The notes beneath the pieces are model-generated. The model was not told the origin of the DNA. It saw nothing but the letters and a program-made list of their open reading frames with translations, and did not search any database. DNA of 12,396 bases from an uncultured Clostridia bacterium. Lineage in GTDB: Bacteria; Bacillota; Clostridia; Oscillospirales; Acutalibacteraceae. This document shows, piece by piece, positions 1-7,518 of the stretch. The first letter of the stretch is position 1. The number at the start of each line of letters is the position of its first letter. Location of the stretch: positions 1 through 12,396 of the forward strand of contig CANQIG010000039.1 in NCBI GenBank assembly GCA_947623765.1, read 5' to 3'. The translations under genes were made by a program, and so were the position numbers.

Positions 1-479
1 CTCAGCTCGCGCGGATCGTCGAGCGCAGCGCCGGGATCCTCGGGATCGAGGTCGAGGCGGACGGCGCGCTGGAGATCGCCTCGCGTTCGCGCGGGACGCC
101 GCGCATCGCGAACCGGCTTTTGAAGCGCGTCCGGGATTTCGCGGAGATCGTCTCGAACGGCGTGGTGACGTACTCCGCCGCAAAGCTCGCGCTGGACCGT
201 CTGGAGATCGACGAGCTCGGGCTCGATTCCGGCGACCGGCGGGCGCTCAACGCGATCATCCAGTATTATAACGGCGGGCCGGTCGGCGTGGAGACGCTCG
301 CGGCGGCGATCGGCGAGGAGGCCGTCACCATCGAAGACGTGGTGGAGCCTTACCTGATGCAGATCGGCTTCCTGCAGCGGACGCCGAGAGGCCGCTGCGC
401 GACGAAGGCCGCGTATCTGCACCTCGGGATCACCCCGCCGGGGAATCTCGCGGAGGAAAATCCGCACTTTGAAGTCTGA
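1..479 (+). CDS. ruvB: Holliday junction branch migration ATPase RuvB, C-terminal part (5' end outside window)
   Basis: This is the 3' part of ruvB. The reading frame is open from base 3, giving 158 visible residues out of about 330-350 usual for the family, so the Walker A and B motifs lie outside the window. RuvB is the hexameric AAA+ motor that drives branch migration of Holliday junctions with RuvA and RuvC in recombinational repair. The visible part carries the sensor-2 region (SRGTPRIANRLLKRVRDFA), which in RuvB supplies an arginine to the nucleotide site. After it come the small helical domain and the C-terminal winged-helix DNA-binding domain with the hallmark EPYLMQIGFLQRTPRGR. A TTG at 120 is internal to the gene and is not a start. 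The stop is TGA at 477-479, and glmM begins 25 bases later, so co-transcription is likely. Identification is firm from these motifs. Confidence 0.96.
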   Translation, partial: QLARIVERSAGILGIEVEADGALEIASRSRGTPRIANRLLKRVRDFAEIVSNGVVTYSAAKLALDRLEIDELGLDSGDRRALNAIIQYYNGGPVGVETLAAAIGEEAVTIEDVVEPYLMQIGFLQRTPRGRCATKAAYLHLGITPPGNLAEENPHFEV

Positions 480-490
480 GAAGAAACCAA

Positions 491-495
491 AGGAG
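491..495 (+). promoter_or_regulatory. Ribosome binding site of glmM
   Basis: AGGAG lies 9 bases before the ATG at 505. It decides the start: the open frame extends upstream to 469 inside ruvB, but only the product from 505 begins directly with the conserved GlmM N-terminus MGRLFGTDGIRG. Confidence 0.8.
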
Positions 496-504
496 AGAAC
501 GAAC

Positions 505-1857
505 ATGGGCAGATTATTCGGAACGGACGGCATTCGCGGCATCGCGAACAGGGACCTCACGTGCGAGCTGGCGACAAAGCTGGGCCGCGCGGCGGCCACG
601 GTGCTGACCAGCAAGGACACGCGGCACCCGAGGGTCATCATTGGCAAGGACACGCGGCTTTCGAGCGATATGCTGGAAAGCGCGATGGCGGCGGGGCTGT
701 GCAGCGTCGGCGCGTCCGTGGTGCTCCTCGGCGTGGTGCCGACCCCGGCGGTGGCGTACCTTGTGGAGAAATACAAGGCGGACGCCGGCGTGATGATCTC
801 CGCTTCCCACAATTCCTATGAATATAACGGCATCAAGATCTTCTCCGGCGACGGCTTCAAGCTGCCGGATGACCTCGAGGAACGCATCGAATCCATTATC
901 CTCGGGGAGGTCCAGCTGCCGGAGCCGCCCGCGGATTCCGACATCGGTACGGTCCGGACCGCGCCGAACGCGCTTCGCGACTACATCGAGCACGTCAAAT
1001 CGACGGTGCATTTCTCGCTGGACGGCCTCGAGATCGCGCTGGACTGCGCGAACGGCTCGTCTTCCATGACAGCGGAGACGCTGTTCACCGAGCTCGGCGC
1101 GAAGGTCCATATGCTTTCCGATAAGCCCAACGGGCTGAACATCAACGACAACTGCGGCTCCACCCATATGGAGCAGCTCATCGAATATGTTCGGACGCAC
1201 GAGGGCGTGGACGTGGGCATCGCCTTTGACGGCGACGCGGACCGCTGCCTCGCCGTGGACGAGAACGGCGACGAGGTCGACGGCGACTTCATCATGGCGA
1301 TCTGCGGCCTCGACATGAAGAGCCGCGGCAAGCTCAGGAAGGACTGCATCGTCGGGACGATCATGACGAACCTCGGCTTTGTGAAATTCTGCGAGTCGAA
1401 CGGCATCCGGTTCGCGGCGACGAAGGTCGGCGACCGGTATGTGCTCGAGGAGATGCTGCTCGAGGGATACTGCTTCGGCGGCGAGCAGAGCGGCCATGTG
1501 ATCTTCCGCGATTTCGCGACGACGGGCGACGGCCAGATGACGGCGGCGCAGCTCCTCAGCATCCTGAAGCGGAGGGACGCGAAGCTCTCCTCGCTGCGCA
1601 CGGTGATGGACCGGTATCCGCAGACGCTGGAAAATATCCGCGTTTCGCAGGAGGGCAAGCTCGCGTTCTACACGAGCGTGAGGGTCCGCAAGGCGATCGA
1701 GGCCGCGCAGAAGGCGCTCGGGGACAACGGGCGCGTCGTCGTGCGGCCGTCCGGGACGGAACCGCTGCTCCGCGTGATGGTGGAGGGCCCGACGCTGGAG
1801 ACGACGAAGGAACACTGCGATGCGCTCGCCGCGGTGATCCGGGAAGAACTGACCTGA
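505..1857 (+). CDS. glmM: Phosphoglucosamine mutase GlmM
   Basis: GlmM converts glucosamine-6-phosphate to glucosamine-1-phosphate in the cytosol, on the route to UDP-GlcNAc for peptidoglycan. The 450-residue length is normal for the family. The N-terminus has the typical RLFGTDGIRG. The phospho-serine loop is SASHN with the catalytic Ser at residue 101. The magnesium loop is DGDADR at 242-247 (Asp242, 244, 246). The sugar-binding loop is GEQSGH, and the phosphate-binding loop is RPSGTEPLLRVMVEG starting at residue 414. The residue after SASHN is Ser rather than the commoner Pro, a mild variation. The GEQSGH loop and a start reading GTDGIRG favour GlmM over other phosphohexomutases. The stop TGA at 1855-1857 overlaps the next ATG by one base (TGATG), suggesting translational coupling with the methyltransferase. 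Confidence 0.96.
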   Translation: MGRLFGTDGIRGIANRDLTCELATKLGRAAATVLTSKDTRHPRVIIGKDTRLSSDMLESAMAAGLCSVGASVVLLGVVPTPAVAYLVEKYKADAGVMISASHNSYEYNGIKIFSGDGFKLPDDLEERIESIILGEVQLPEPPADSDIGTVRTAPNALRDYIEHVKSTVHFSLDGLEIALDCANGSSSMTAETLFTELGAKVHMLSDKPNGLNINDNCGSTHMEQLIEYVRTHEGVDVGIAFDGDADRCLAVDENGDEVDGDFIMAICGLDMKSRGKLRKDCIVGTIMTNLGFVKFCESNGIRFAATKVGDRYVLEEMLLEGYCFGGEQSGHVIFRDFATTGDGQMTAAQLLSILKRRDAKLSSLRTVMDRYPQTLENIRVSQEGKLAFYTSVRVRKAIEAAQKALGDNGRVVVRPSGTEPLLRVMVEGPTLETTKEHCDALAAVIREELT

Positions 1858-2768
1858 TGCGCGCGGCGGACGGCTGGCTCGACTACGAGCTGCTCGACAC
1901 GTCGGACGGGGAGCGTCTGGAGCGCTGGGGGGACATTCTGCTGATCCGGCCGGACCCGCAGATCCTCTGGAGCGCGCCGCGGACCGATCCCCGCTGGAAG
2001 CGCGCGCACGCGCGCTATCACCGCTCGAATACCGGCGGCGGGCACTGGGAGATGTACCGGAAGATCCCGGACGTCTGGAAGATCGGGTATAAAGATCTGA
2101 CGTTCCGGTTAAAGCCCATGGGCTTCAAGCACACCGGCGTATTCCCGGAACAGGCCGTCAACTGGGACCTGATGGCGGACTGCATCCGCGCGGAAAAAGC
2201 GAAGGACCCCGCGCGCGAGATCCGCGTGCTGAACCTGTTCGGCTATACCGGCGCGGCGACGCTCGCGTGTATGCGCGCCGGCGCGCACGTGACGCACGTC
2301 GACGCCGCGAAGGGCATGGTCCAATGGGCCAAGGAAAACGCCGAGGCATCCGGCCTCGCTGACCGTCCGGTGCGGTGGCTGGTCGACGACTGTGTGAAGT
2401 TCGTCCGGCGGGAGGTCCGCCGGGGGAACCGTTACGACGGGATCGTCATGGACCCGCCGTCCTACGGGCGCGGGCCGGGCGGAGAGGTCTGGAAGCTGGA
2501 GGACCAGATCTGGCCGTTTCTGAATGAGCTCATGCCGCTGCTCAGCGACCGACCGCTCTTTTTCCTCCTGAATTCGTACACGGCGGGGATCTCCCCGTCC
2601 GTGATGGCATATATGCTCTCGGCCCTGCTACCGCCGAGGTTCGGCGGCACGGTGGAGGCCGAGGAGATCGGTCTTCCCGTGACGGACACCGGCTTCCTGC
2701 TGCCCTCGGGCAGCACGGCGGTCTGGCGGGGAGACGGACGGAAGGAAGGCAATTTCTCGCATGGCTGA
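1857..2768 (+). CDS. Class I SAM-dependent methyltransferase (RlmI/RlmK-like, target unknown)
   Basis: This 303-residue protein has a Rossmann-fold methyltransferase core. Motif I is VLNLFGYTGAAT at residues 124-135, where the glycine-rich loop binds SAM. An acidic residue follows at the end of strand 2 (HVDAAK, Asp149). Motif IV is MDPPSY at 198-203. The DPPSY form and the NLFGYTG motif resemble the 23S rRNA cytosine-C5 methyltransferase group of RlmI/RlmK (Methyltrans_SAM family), so a nucleic-acid target is likely. The N-terminal 90 residues (Trp- and Arg-rich) lack an obvious PUA domain of the kind RlmI carries, so the true substrate cannot be named. The gene starts within the glmM stop codon (TGATG), and its last 8 bases overlap the start of ecfA1, placing it firmly in one transcript with both. 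The fold is certain; the target is inference. Confidence 0.87.
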   Translation: MRAADGWLDYELLDTSDGERLERWGDILLIRPDPQILWSAPRTDPRWKRAHARYHRSNTGGGHWEMYRKIPDVWKIGYKDLTFRLKPMGFKHTGVFPEQAVNWDLMADCIRAEKAKDPAREIRVLNLFGYTGAATLACMRAGAHVTHVDAAKGMVQWAKENAEASGLADRPVRWLVDDCVKFVRREVRRGNRYDGIVMDPPSYGRGPGGEVWKLEDQIWPFLNELMPLLSDRPLFFLLNSYTAGISPSVMAYMLSALLPPRFGGTVEAEEIGLPVTDTGFLLPSGSTAVWRGDGRKEGNFSHG

Positions 2769-3630
2769 CGCCCCTGCAACCCCTTTTATCACACTGAACG
2801 ATCTCTGCTTCTCCTATGACGAGGAGAGCGGAGAAGTGCTCCACAACATCCATCTGGACATCGCAGCCGGGGAGTTCGTCGCGCTGCTCGGCCACAACGG
2901 CTGTGGGAAGTCCACGGTCGCAAAGCTCCTCAACGGGATGCTGATCCCGACTTCCGGCAAAGTGCTCGTGGACGGGATCGACACCGCCGTGGAGGAGACA
3001 CAGCTCGACGTGCGCCGCCGGGTCGGTCTGGTGCAGCAGAACCCGGACAACCAGCTCGTCGCTGGGATCGTCGAGGAGGACGTGGCCTTCGGCCCGGAGA
3101 ACCTCGGCGTTCCGAGCGAGGAGATCCGCCGCCGCGTGGACGACGCGCTCAAGGCCGTCGGGATGTACGCGTACCGGGAGCACGCGCCGCACAAGCTCTC
3201 CGGCGGACAGAAGCAGCGCGTCGCGATCGCGGGCGTCATCGCCATGGAGACGCGGTGCATCGTGCTCGACGAGCCGACAGCGATGCTCGACCCGCGCGGC
3301 CGCGCGGAGGTCATGGACACCGTGGAGCGGCTGAACCGCGAACAGGGGATCACCATCGTGCTCATCACGCACTATATGGACGAAGCGGTCCGGGCGGGCC
3401 GCGTCGTCGTGATGGATCAGGGAAAGATCCTGCTCGAAGGCGCGCCGCGGGAGGTGTTCGCGCAGGTGGAGTTTCTGAAACGGCACCATCTCGACGTGCC
3501 GCAGGCGACGGAGCTCGCCTACCGGCTGCGCGCTGCCGGGTGCGACATCTCCGGCACGCCGCTCACGGAGGACGAGTGCGTCCGTGCCGTCTACGCGTGC
3601 TATGCGGCGCAAAAGGGGGTGGGCGCTTGA
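2761..3630 (+). CDS. ecfA1: Energy-coupling factor transporter ATPase EcfA1
   Basis: This is one of the two ATPases of a group II ECF importer, which powers uptake of vitamins or metals brought by interchangeable S-components. Length is 289 residues, normal for the family. Visible ABC motifs are Walker A GHNGCGKST (44-52), Q-loop QQNPDNQ (91-97), signature LSGGQ (145-149), Walker B CIVLDE (165-170) and switch histidine in LITHYMDEA (His203). The QQNPDNQ segment is typical of EcfA-type rather than general ABC ATPases. The ATG at 2761 lies inside the end of the methyltransferase gene, with AAGGAAGG at 2742-2749 as ribosome binding site. The stop overlaps the TTG start of ecfA2. No S-component gene is present in the window, as expected for group II systems, whose S genes lie elsewhere. 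Confidence 0.95.
   Translation: MADAPATPFITLNDLCFSYDEESGEVLHNIHLDIAAGEFVALLGHNGCGKSTVAKLLNGMLIPTSGKVLVDGIDTAVEETQLDVRRRVGLVQQNPDNQLVAGIVEEDVAFGPENLGVPSEEIRRRVDDALKAVGMYAYREHAPHKLSGGQKQRVAIAGVIAMETRCIVLDEPTAMLDPRGRAEVMDTVERLNREQGITIVLITHYMDEAVRAGRVVVMDQGKILLEGAPREVFAQVEFLKRHHLDVPQATELAYRLRAAGCDISGTPLTEDECVRAVYACYAAQKGVGA
3614..3620 (+). promoter_or_regulatory. Ribosome binding site of ecfA2, supporting a TTG start
   Basis: AGGGGGT ends 6 bases before TTG at 3627 and 12 bases before the only nearby alternative, GTG at 3633. The spacing favours the TTG start, which overlaps the ecfA1 stop as TTGA. Confidence 0.6.
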
Positions 3631-4502
3631 ACGTGCTCGAGACGAAAGATCTGACGTATACGTACGGCGTCGGCACGCCGTTTGAGATCACGGCGGTGGA
3701 CGGCGTTTCCGTCTCCGTCGAAGCGGGGGAGTTCCTCGGAGTCATCGGCCACACGGGGAGCGGAAAATCCACGCTGATCCAGATGCTCAACGGGTTGATC
3801 CGCCCCACCGCCGGGCAGGTGCTGCTCAACGGCGAGGACATCTGGGCGAAGCCGAAGGAGATCCGCCGGGTGCGCTTCAAGGTCGGCATGGTCTTCCAAT
3901 ACCCGGAGTACCAGCTCTTTGAGGAGACCGTCCTCAAGGACATCATGTTTGGGCCGAAGAACATGGGTCTTTCCGACGCGGACGCCGAGGCGAAGGCCCG
4001 GGAAGCGGCGCGGTTCACGGAGCTGCGCGAGGACCTGCTCGAGAAGTCCCCCTTTGAACTTTCCGGCGGTGAGAAGCGCCGGGCGGCCATCGCCGGGGTC
4101 ATCGCGATGGACCCGGACGTCCTGATCCTGGACGAGCCCGCCGCTGGGCTCGACCCGAAGGGCCGCGACCTGATCCTTGCGCAGATCTCCAACTATCACC
4201 GGGAGCGGCAGAACACCGTCCTGCTCGTGTCCCACTCGATGGAGGACATCGGGCGCACAGCGGACCGCGTGCTTGTCATGAACCGGGGCAAAGCGGAATT
4301 TCTCGGCCCGACGCGGCGCATCTTCGCGGAAGGGCAGGAGCTCTCCGAAATGGGTCTGCGCCTGCCGCAGATCACCTCGATCCTACGGCGGCTCTCCGGG
4401 ATGGGGATGCCCGTCGGGGACACGGTCCTCAGCGTGGACGAGGCGTTTTTCCAGCTTCTGCCGCTGCTCAAGCGGGGCGGCGGAAAGGGGGCGGGCGCAT
4501 GA
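3627..4502 (+). CDS. ecfA2: Energy-coupling factor transporter ATPase EcfA2
   Basis: This is the second, non-identical ATPase of the ECF module; it pairs with EcfA1 to form the nucleotide-binding dimer under EcfT. Starting at TTG 3627 the product has 291 residues. Motifs are Walker A GHTGSGKST (41-49), Q-loop FQYPEYQLF (90-98), signature LSGGE (145-149), Walker B VLILDE (165-170) and switch histidine in LVSHSMED (His203). The QYPEYQLFE segment and the GVGTPFE segment near the N-terminus are characteristic of EcfA2. The signature ends in Glu rather than Gln, which is tolerated in ABC proteins. The open frame continues upstream through ecfA1 to 3255, but that part is a shadow. The end overlaps ecfT by four bases (ATGA), a standard coupled junction. 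Confidence 0.95.
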   Translation: MNVLETKDLTYTYGVGTPFEITAVDGVSVSVEAGEFLGVIGHTGSGKSTLIQMLNGLIRPTAGQVLLNGEDIWAKPKEIRRVRFKVGMVFQYPEYQLFEETVLKDIMFGPKNMGLSDADAEAKAREAARFTELREDLLEKSPFELSGGEKRRAAIAGVIAMDPDVLILDEPAAGLDPKGRDLILAQISNYHRERQNTVLLVSHSMEDIGRTADRVLVMNRGKAEFLGPTRRIFAEGQELSEMGLRLPQITSILRRLSGMGMPVGDTVLSVDEAFFQLLPLLKRGGGKGAGA

Positions 4503-5311
4503 TCTCGGACATTACGCTCGGACAGTTCTTCCCGGGGAGTTCTGTGATGCACCGACTGGACCCGCGTGTGAAACTATGTATGACGGTGTATTACATCGGG
4601 TTGATCTTCTGCTCGCGGAACTGGATCACGCTTGCGCTGACCGTTTTGACGGCGCTTTCCGGCGTTGTCCTCTCCAAGGTCCCGGCAAAGCTCTATCTGA
4701 AGAGCCTCAAACCCATCTGGTTCCTCATCGCGTTTACGGGGATTTTGAATCTGTTTTACGGCTCGGGCGAGCCGATCTGGTCGTTCGGCTTTCTGTCCAT
4801 CACGCGCGCGGGCATCATCAACGCGGTGATGATCGCCGTGCGACTCGTCGTGCTGATCCTCATCAGCTCCGTGCTTACGTTCACCACATCCCCGACGCAG
4901 CTGACCGACGCCATCGAGCGCGTCCTAAAGCCGCTCGCGCTCCTGCACGTGCCGGTGCATGAGTTCGCGATGATGATGACCATCGCGCTGCGCTTCGTGC
5001 CGACGCTGCTCGAGGAGACCGACAAGATCATGTCGGCGCAGAAGGCGAGAGGCGCCGATCTGGAAAGCGGCGGGCTCGCGCAGCGCATCCGCGCGCTGAT
5101 CCCGATCCTGATCCCGCTCTTCGTCTCGGCGTTCCGGCGGGCGTTCGACCTCGCGACGGCGATGGAGAGCCGCTGCTATCACGGCGGCGCGGGACGCACG
5201 CGGATGAAGACGCTGCACCTCGGCCGGGTGGATTACGGCGTGCTGGCGCTCTGCGCGGCCTATCTTGTGCTCTTTGTTCTTCTGACCGCCCTTCTTCCGG
5301 CGGCGATCTGA
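4499..5311 (+). CDS. ecfT: Energy-coupling factor transporter transmembrane protein EcfT
   Basis: EcfT is the membrane scaffold that joins the EcfA1-EcfA2 ATPases to the S-component. The 270-residue product opens with the family signature around residues 7-27 (LGQFFPGSSVMHRLDPRVK). It has several hydrophobic segments, roughly 28-58, 70-88, 105-128, 155-172, 198-213 and a last one at about 245-268. Two coupling-helix motifs that contact the ATPases are visible: ARG at 183-185 (QKARGAD), and a second at 223-227 that reads ESRCY, so the usual Ala-Arg-Gly is altered there. The ATG overlaps the ecfA2 stop (ATGA). truA follows 27 bases later, the ecfT-truA order common in Firmicutes. Family assignment is secure; the transported substrate depends on S-components not seen here. 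Confidence 0.95.
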   Translation: MISDITLGQFFPGSSVMHRLDPRVKLCMTVYYIGLIFCSRNWITLALTVLTALSGVVLSKVPAKLYLKSLKPIWFLIAFTGILNLFYGSGEPIWSFGFLSITRAGIINAVMIAVRLVVLILISSVLTFTTSPTQLTDAIERVLKPLALLHVPVHEFAMMMTIALRFVPTLLEETDKIMSAQKARGADLESGGLAQRIRALIPILIPLFVSAFRRAFDLATAMESRCYHGGAGRTRMKTLHLGRVDYGVLALCAAYLVLFVLLTALLPAAI

Positions 5312-5324
5312 GTTTCTTTTCGGA

Positions 5325-5331
5325 AAGGAGG
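5325..5331 (+). promoter_or_regulatory. Strong ribosome binding site of truA, setting a GTG start
   Basis: AAGGAGG lies 7 bases before GTG at 5339. The product from this GTG begins with the expected TruA N-terminus, so the non-ATG start is well supported. Confidence 0.8.
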
Positions 5332-5338
5332 CGGCGCG

Positions 5339-6094
5339 GTGCCGAATCTTCTTGTGACGCTGCAATTCGACGGCACCCGGTACCACGGGTGGCAGGTGCA
5401 GGAAAACGCCGTCTCGGTGCAGAACGTCTTCCAGGACGCGATTTTCCGCGTGCTCGGGGAGCGGCCCGACCTCAAGGCGTGCAGCCGGACCGATACCGGC
5501 GTGCACGCGCGGGAGTTCTGTCTCTCGCTTCGGCCCGCGCGCGATATCCCGCCGGAGCGGCTCCTCGCGGCGCTCAACCATTTTTTGCCGCAGGATGTCG
5601 CGGTGCTCGCCGTTCGCACGGTGCCGGACGACTTTCACGCCCGGTACCACTGCCGAGGGAAACGGTATGTCTATGAGATCTGGAACCACCCGGTGCGCAG
5701 CGCGTTCCTTTCCGGAAGGGCGCTTCACGAGTACCGGCGCATCGACGAATCGCTGCTGGACCGGGCGGCGGCGCATTTTCTGGGGACGCACGATTTCACG
5801 TCGTTCTGCACGCTCGACCGGCGGGAGCGGGGGGACCTCACCCGGACGGTCACGGAGAGCAGGGTGGTGCGCGAAGGGGACTTCGTGCGCTTCTCCGTCG
5901 CGGCGGACGGCTTTCTCTACAATATGGTCCGCATCATGACGGGAACGCTTCTCGCGGTACACCGCGGGCGTCTCACGCCGGAGGAGATCCCCGGCATTTT
6001 GGAAAAGAGAGATCGGAAATTCGCGGGCCCGACCGCCCCGGCGTGCGGGCTCTATCTGGACAGAGTGTATTACGATCTGCCCGACGAGGTTTGA
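5339..6094 (+). CDS. truA: tRNA pseudouridine(38-40) synthase TruA
   Basis: TruA isomerises uridines 38-40 in the anticodon stem-loop of tRNAs to pseudouridine. The 251-residue product matches the usual family length. It begins with a strand leading into FDGTRYHGWQVQ (10-21), a TruA hallmark. The catalytic aspartate is Asp52 in CSRTDTGVHA. Further conserved blocks are the RYVYEIWN strand, the DFTSFC segment after GTHDF, and the C-terminal FLYNMVRIMTGTLL motif. Its start is GTG with a strong ribosome binding site. It sits directly downstream of ecfT, a conserved Firmicutes order. Here the ribosomal genes rplM-rpsI that usually follow truA are absent, and a membrane-protein gene starts one base after its stop. 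Confidence 0.96.
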   Translation: MPNLLVTLQFDGTRYHGWQVQENAVSVQNVFQDAIFRVLGERPDLKACSRTDTGVHAREFCLSLRPARDIPPERLLAALNHFLPQDVAVLAVRTVPDDFHARYHCRGKRYVYEIWNHPVRSAFLSGRALHEYRRIDESLLDRAAAHFLGTHDFTSFCTLDRRERGDLTRTVTESRVVREGDFVRFSVAADGFLYNMVRIMTGTLLAVHRGRLTPEEIPGILEKRDRKFAGPTAPACGLYLDRVYYDLPDEV

Positions 6095-6095
6095 C

Positions 6096-7445
6096 ATGGC
6101 AAAACGCAGGAAATGGAAATCAAAAGACGACGAACGGCGCAGGGTGCGCCGCGCCGCAGAGGAGGCCGCGTCCGTAGAGGACGAGCCGGTGCGGATCGTC
6201 GACGGGACGGACGGCGGTGAAGACGGCCGGGAGGTCACGCTCCGGGACGTTTCCGCGCGGCGGGCGCGGCGCGCAAAGCGCAAGGACACGCCGCAGACGG
6301 TACGCATCCTGTACCGCGTCACGTTCGTGCTCGTCGCCGCGGCGCTCGTGCTGATCGTCTTTGAGAACCGCGACCACCTTACGCCGCAGAACATCGCGAA
6401 CTGGGTCCGCACGCGTGTGGTGGGTTTCGGATACGGCGAGGGGTACCCGGCGGACATCACGGGCAACGGCGCGGACCCCGGGAATCTCGGCGCGGACGAC
6501 GGGAATCTCTATGTTGTGAGCGACACGGCGCTGACCGTTTTGAACTCGACGGCAAAGGAGCTTTTCACCGCGCGCCACAGCTACAACGCGCCAGCGGTCG
6601 CCGCCTCGAACAGCCGCTTTCTGATCTACAACATGGGCGGGAACGGCTACCGGGTGGAGACGGCTTCCGGGACGCTGGTCTCCGGCGCGACAGAGACGGA
6701 CATCACCGTCGGGACGATCTGCAGCACGGGAAAGTTCGCGCTCTGCGTCCAGCCGACGGATTACGCCTCCCGACTCCTTGTCTATAAGAGCGACGGGACG
6801 CTGCAGTACCAGTATGACTTCGCGGATACGCACATCACGGCGGTCGCGCTCAACAGCGACGGCACGCGCGGCGCGGTCGCGGCGGTGACGAGCCGCAGCG
6901 GCGAGCTCGTCACCGAGATCACGCTCTTGGATTTTTCCTCGACGAGCCCGCTCTCCGTGTTCGAGACACGGGGCAACCTGATCTTCGGGCTGCTCTGGTC
7001 GAGGAGCGGAAAGATCCTCGCGGTGGGAGACGCGGGCGTTCTCGTCGGCGACGGAAACGGCTTCGACGCTTACGACTACGGGGGCGGCACGGTCACGGCG
7101 TACTGCCTGACGGAGACCCGTGCGATCGTCTCCGTCTCGAATTACGATTACGGCGGTGACTGTACGCTGCTGATCTTCCGGGACAGCGCGACGCCTGTGA
7201 CGGCGCAGCTGCCGCAGCGCGCCTCCTGGCTCTCGAGCGCGGGCGGAAAGGTCGCGGCGCTCCTCCCCGGCGAGGTGGTCTCCGTGGACCTTACGACGGG
7301 GAACACGGAGGCTTCCTGCGAGGCACAGAACGACACGAAAGCCGTTGCAATGGCGGACGAAGGGTCCGTCTACCTGCTCGGCGTGCGGGAGCTGCGCAGG
7401 GAGAATCTTTCCGTAAAGCGGGAGGTCCCGGACAGCGCGGAATGA
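6096..7445 (+). CDS. Single-pass membrane protein with probable beta-propeller ectodomain, DUF5711-like
   Basis: This is a 449-residue protein of unknown function that resembles the DUF5711 family of Clostridia. Residues 1-70 are highly charged with many Arg/Lys and acidic stretches and are presumably cytoplasmic. One transmembrane helix lies at about 71-89 (ILYRVTFVLVAAALVLIVF). The rest should be extracellular. From about residue 105 it reads as repeated short beta-strand units (for example GNLYVVSDTALTVLNSTAKEL, then RFLIYNMGGNGYRVE, FALCVQPTDYASRLLVY, HITAVALNSDGTRGAVAAV and ILAVGDAGVLV), the pattern of a WD/YVTN-like beta-propeller. No catalytic motif is apparent. It starts one base after the truA stop, with GAGG at 6086-6089 as a modest ribosome binding site. 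A signalling or cell-envelope sensing role is only a guess. The family name is from recognition of the sequence pattern, not a search. Confidence 0.78.
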   Translation: MAKRRKWKSKDDERRRVRRAAEEAASVEDEPVRIVDGTDGGEDGREVTLRDVSARRARRAKRKDTPQTVRILYRVTFVLVAAALVLIVFENRDHLTPQNIANWVRTRVVGFGYGEGYPADITGNGADPGNLGADDGNLYVVSDTALTVLNSTAKELFTARHSYNAPAVAASNSRFLIYNMGGNGYRVETASGTLVSGATETDITVGTICSTGKFALCVQPTDYASRLLVYKSDGTLQYQYDFADTHITAVALNSDGTRGAVAAVTSRSGELVTEITLLDFSSTSPLSVFETRGNLIFGLLWSRSGKILAVGDAGVLVGDGNGFDAYDYGGGTVTAYCLTETRAIVSVSNYDYGGDCTLLIFRDSATPVTAQLPQRASWLSSAGGKVAALLPGEVVSVDLTTGNTEASCEAQNDTKAVAMADEGSVYLLGVRELRRENLSVKREVPDSAE

Positions 7446-7448
7446 GGC

Positions 7449-7477
7449 TTGCGCTGTGCCGTGTTTCGTGATATACT
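7449..7477 (+). promoter_or_regulatory. Probable sigma-A promoter for cvpA-pgsA-clp
   Basis: A TATACT -10 box lies at 7472-7477 and is preceded by TGA, making an extended -10 (TGnTATACT). A weak -35 box, TTGCGC at 7449-7454, sits exactly 17 bases upstream. The site lies in the 73-base gap between the DUF5711-like gene and cvpA, the largest gap in the + strand gene run. Transcription would begin near 7484. The expected leader contains a small hairpin, CGGCG at 7486-7490 pairing with CGCCG at 7497-7501, just before the ribosome binding site. The match rests on the -10 element; the -35 has only three consensus bases. Confidence 0.55.
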
Positions 7478-7506
7478 TATTCTTGCGGCGTTTATCCGCC
7501 GGGGAA

Positions 7507-7513
7507 AGAGGAG
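7507..7513 (+). promoter_or_regulatory. Ribosome binding site of cvpA, setting its start
   Basis: AGAGGAG ends 5 bases before ATG 7519. An in-frame ATG upstream at 7456 lies between the -35 and -10 boxes of the predicted promoter and lacks a ribosome binding site, so it is unlikely to be used. Confidence 0.7.
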
Positions 7514-7518
7514 ATACT

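Noticed and set aside
514..1815. Long - strand open frame (433 codons) opposite glmM
   Set aside because: It is an antisense shadow created by GC-rich codon bias in glmM. The product is Arg/His/Val-rich with no recognisable motif, and the + strand gene is certain.
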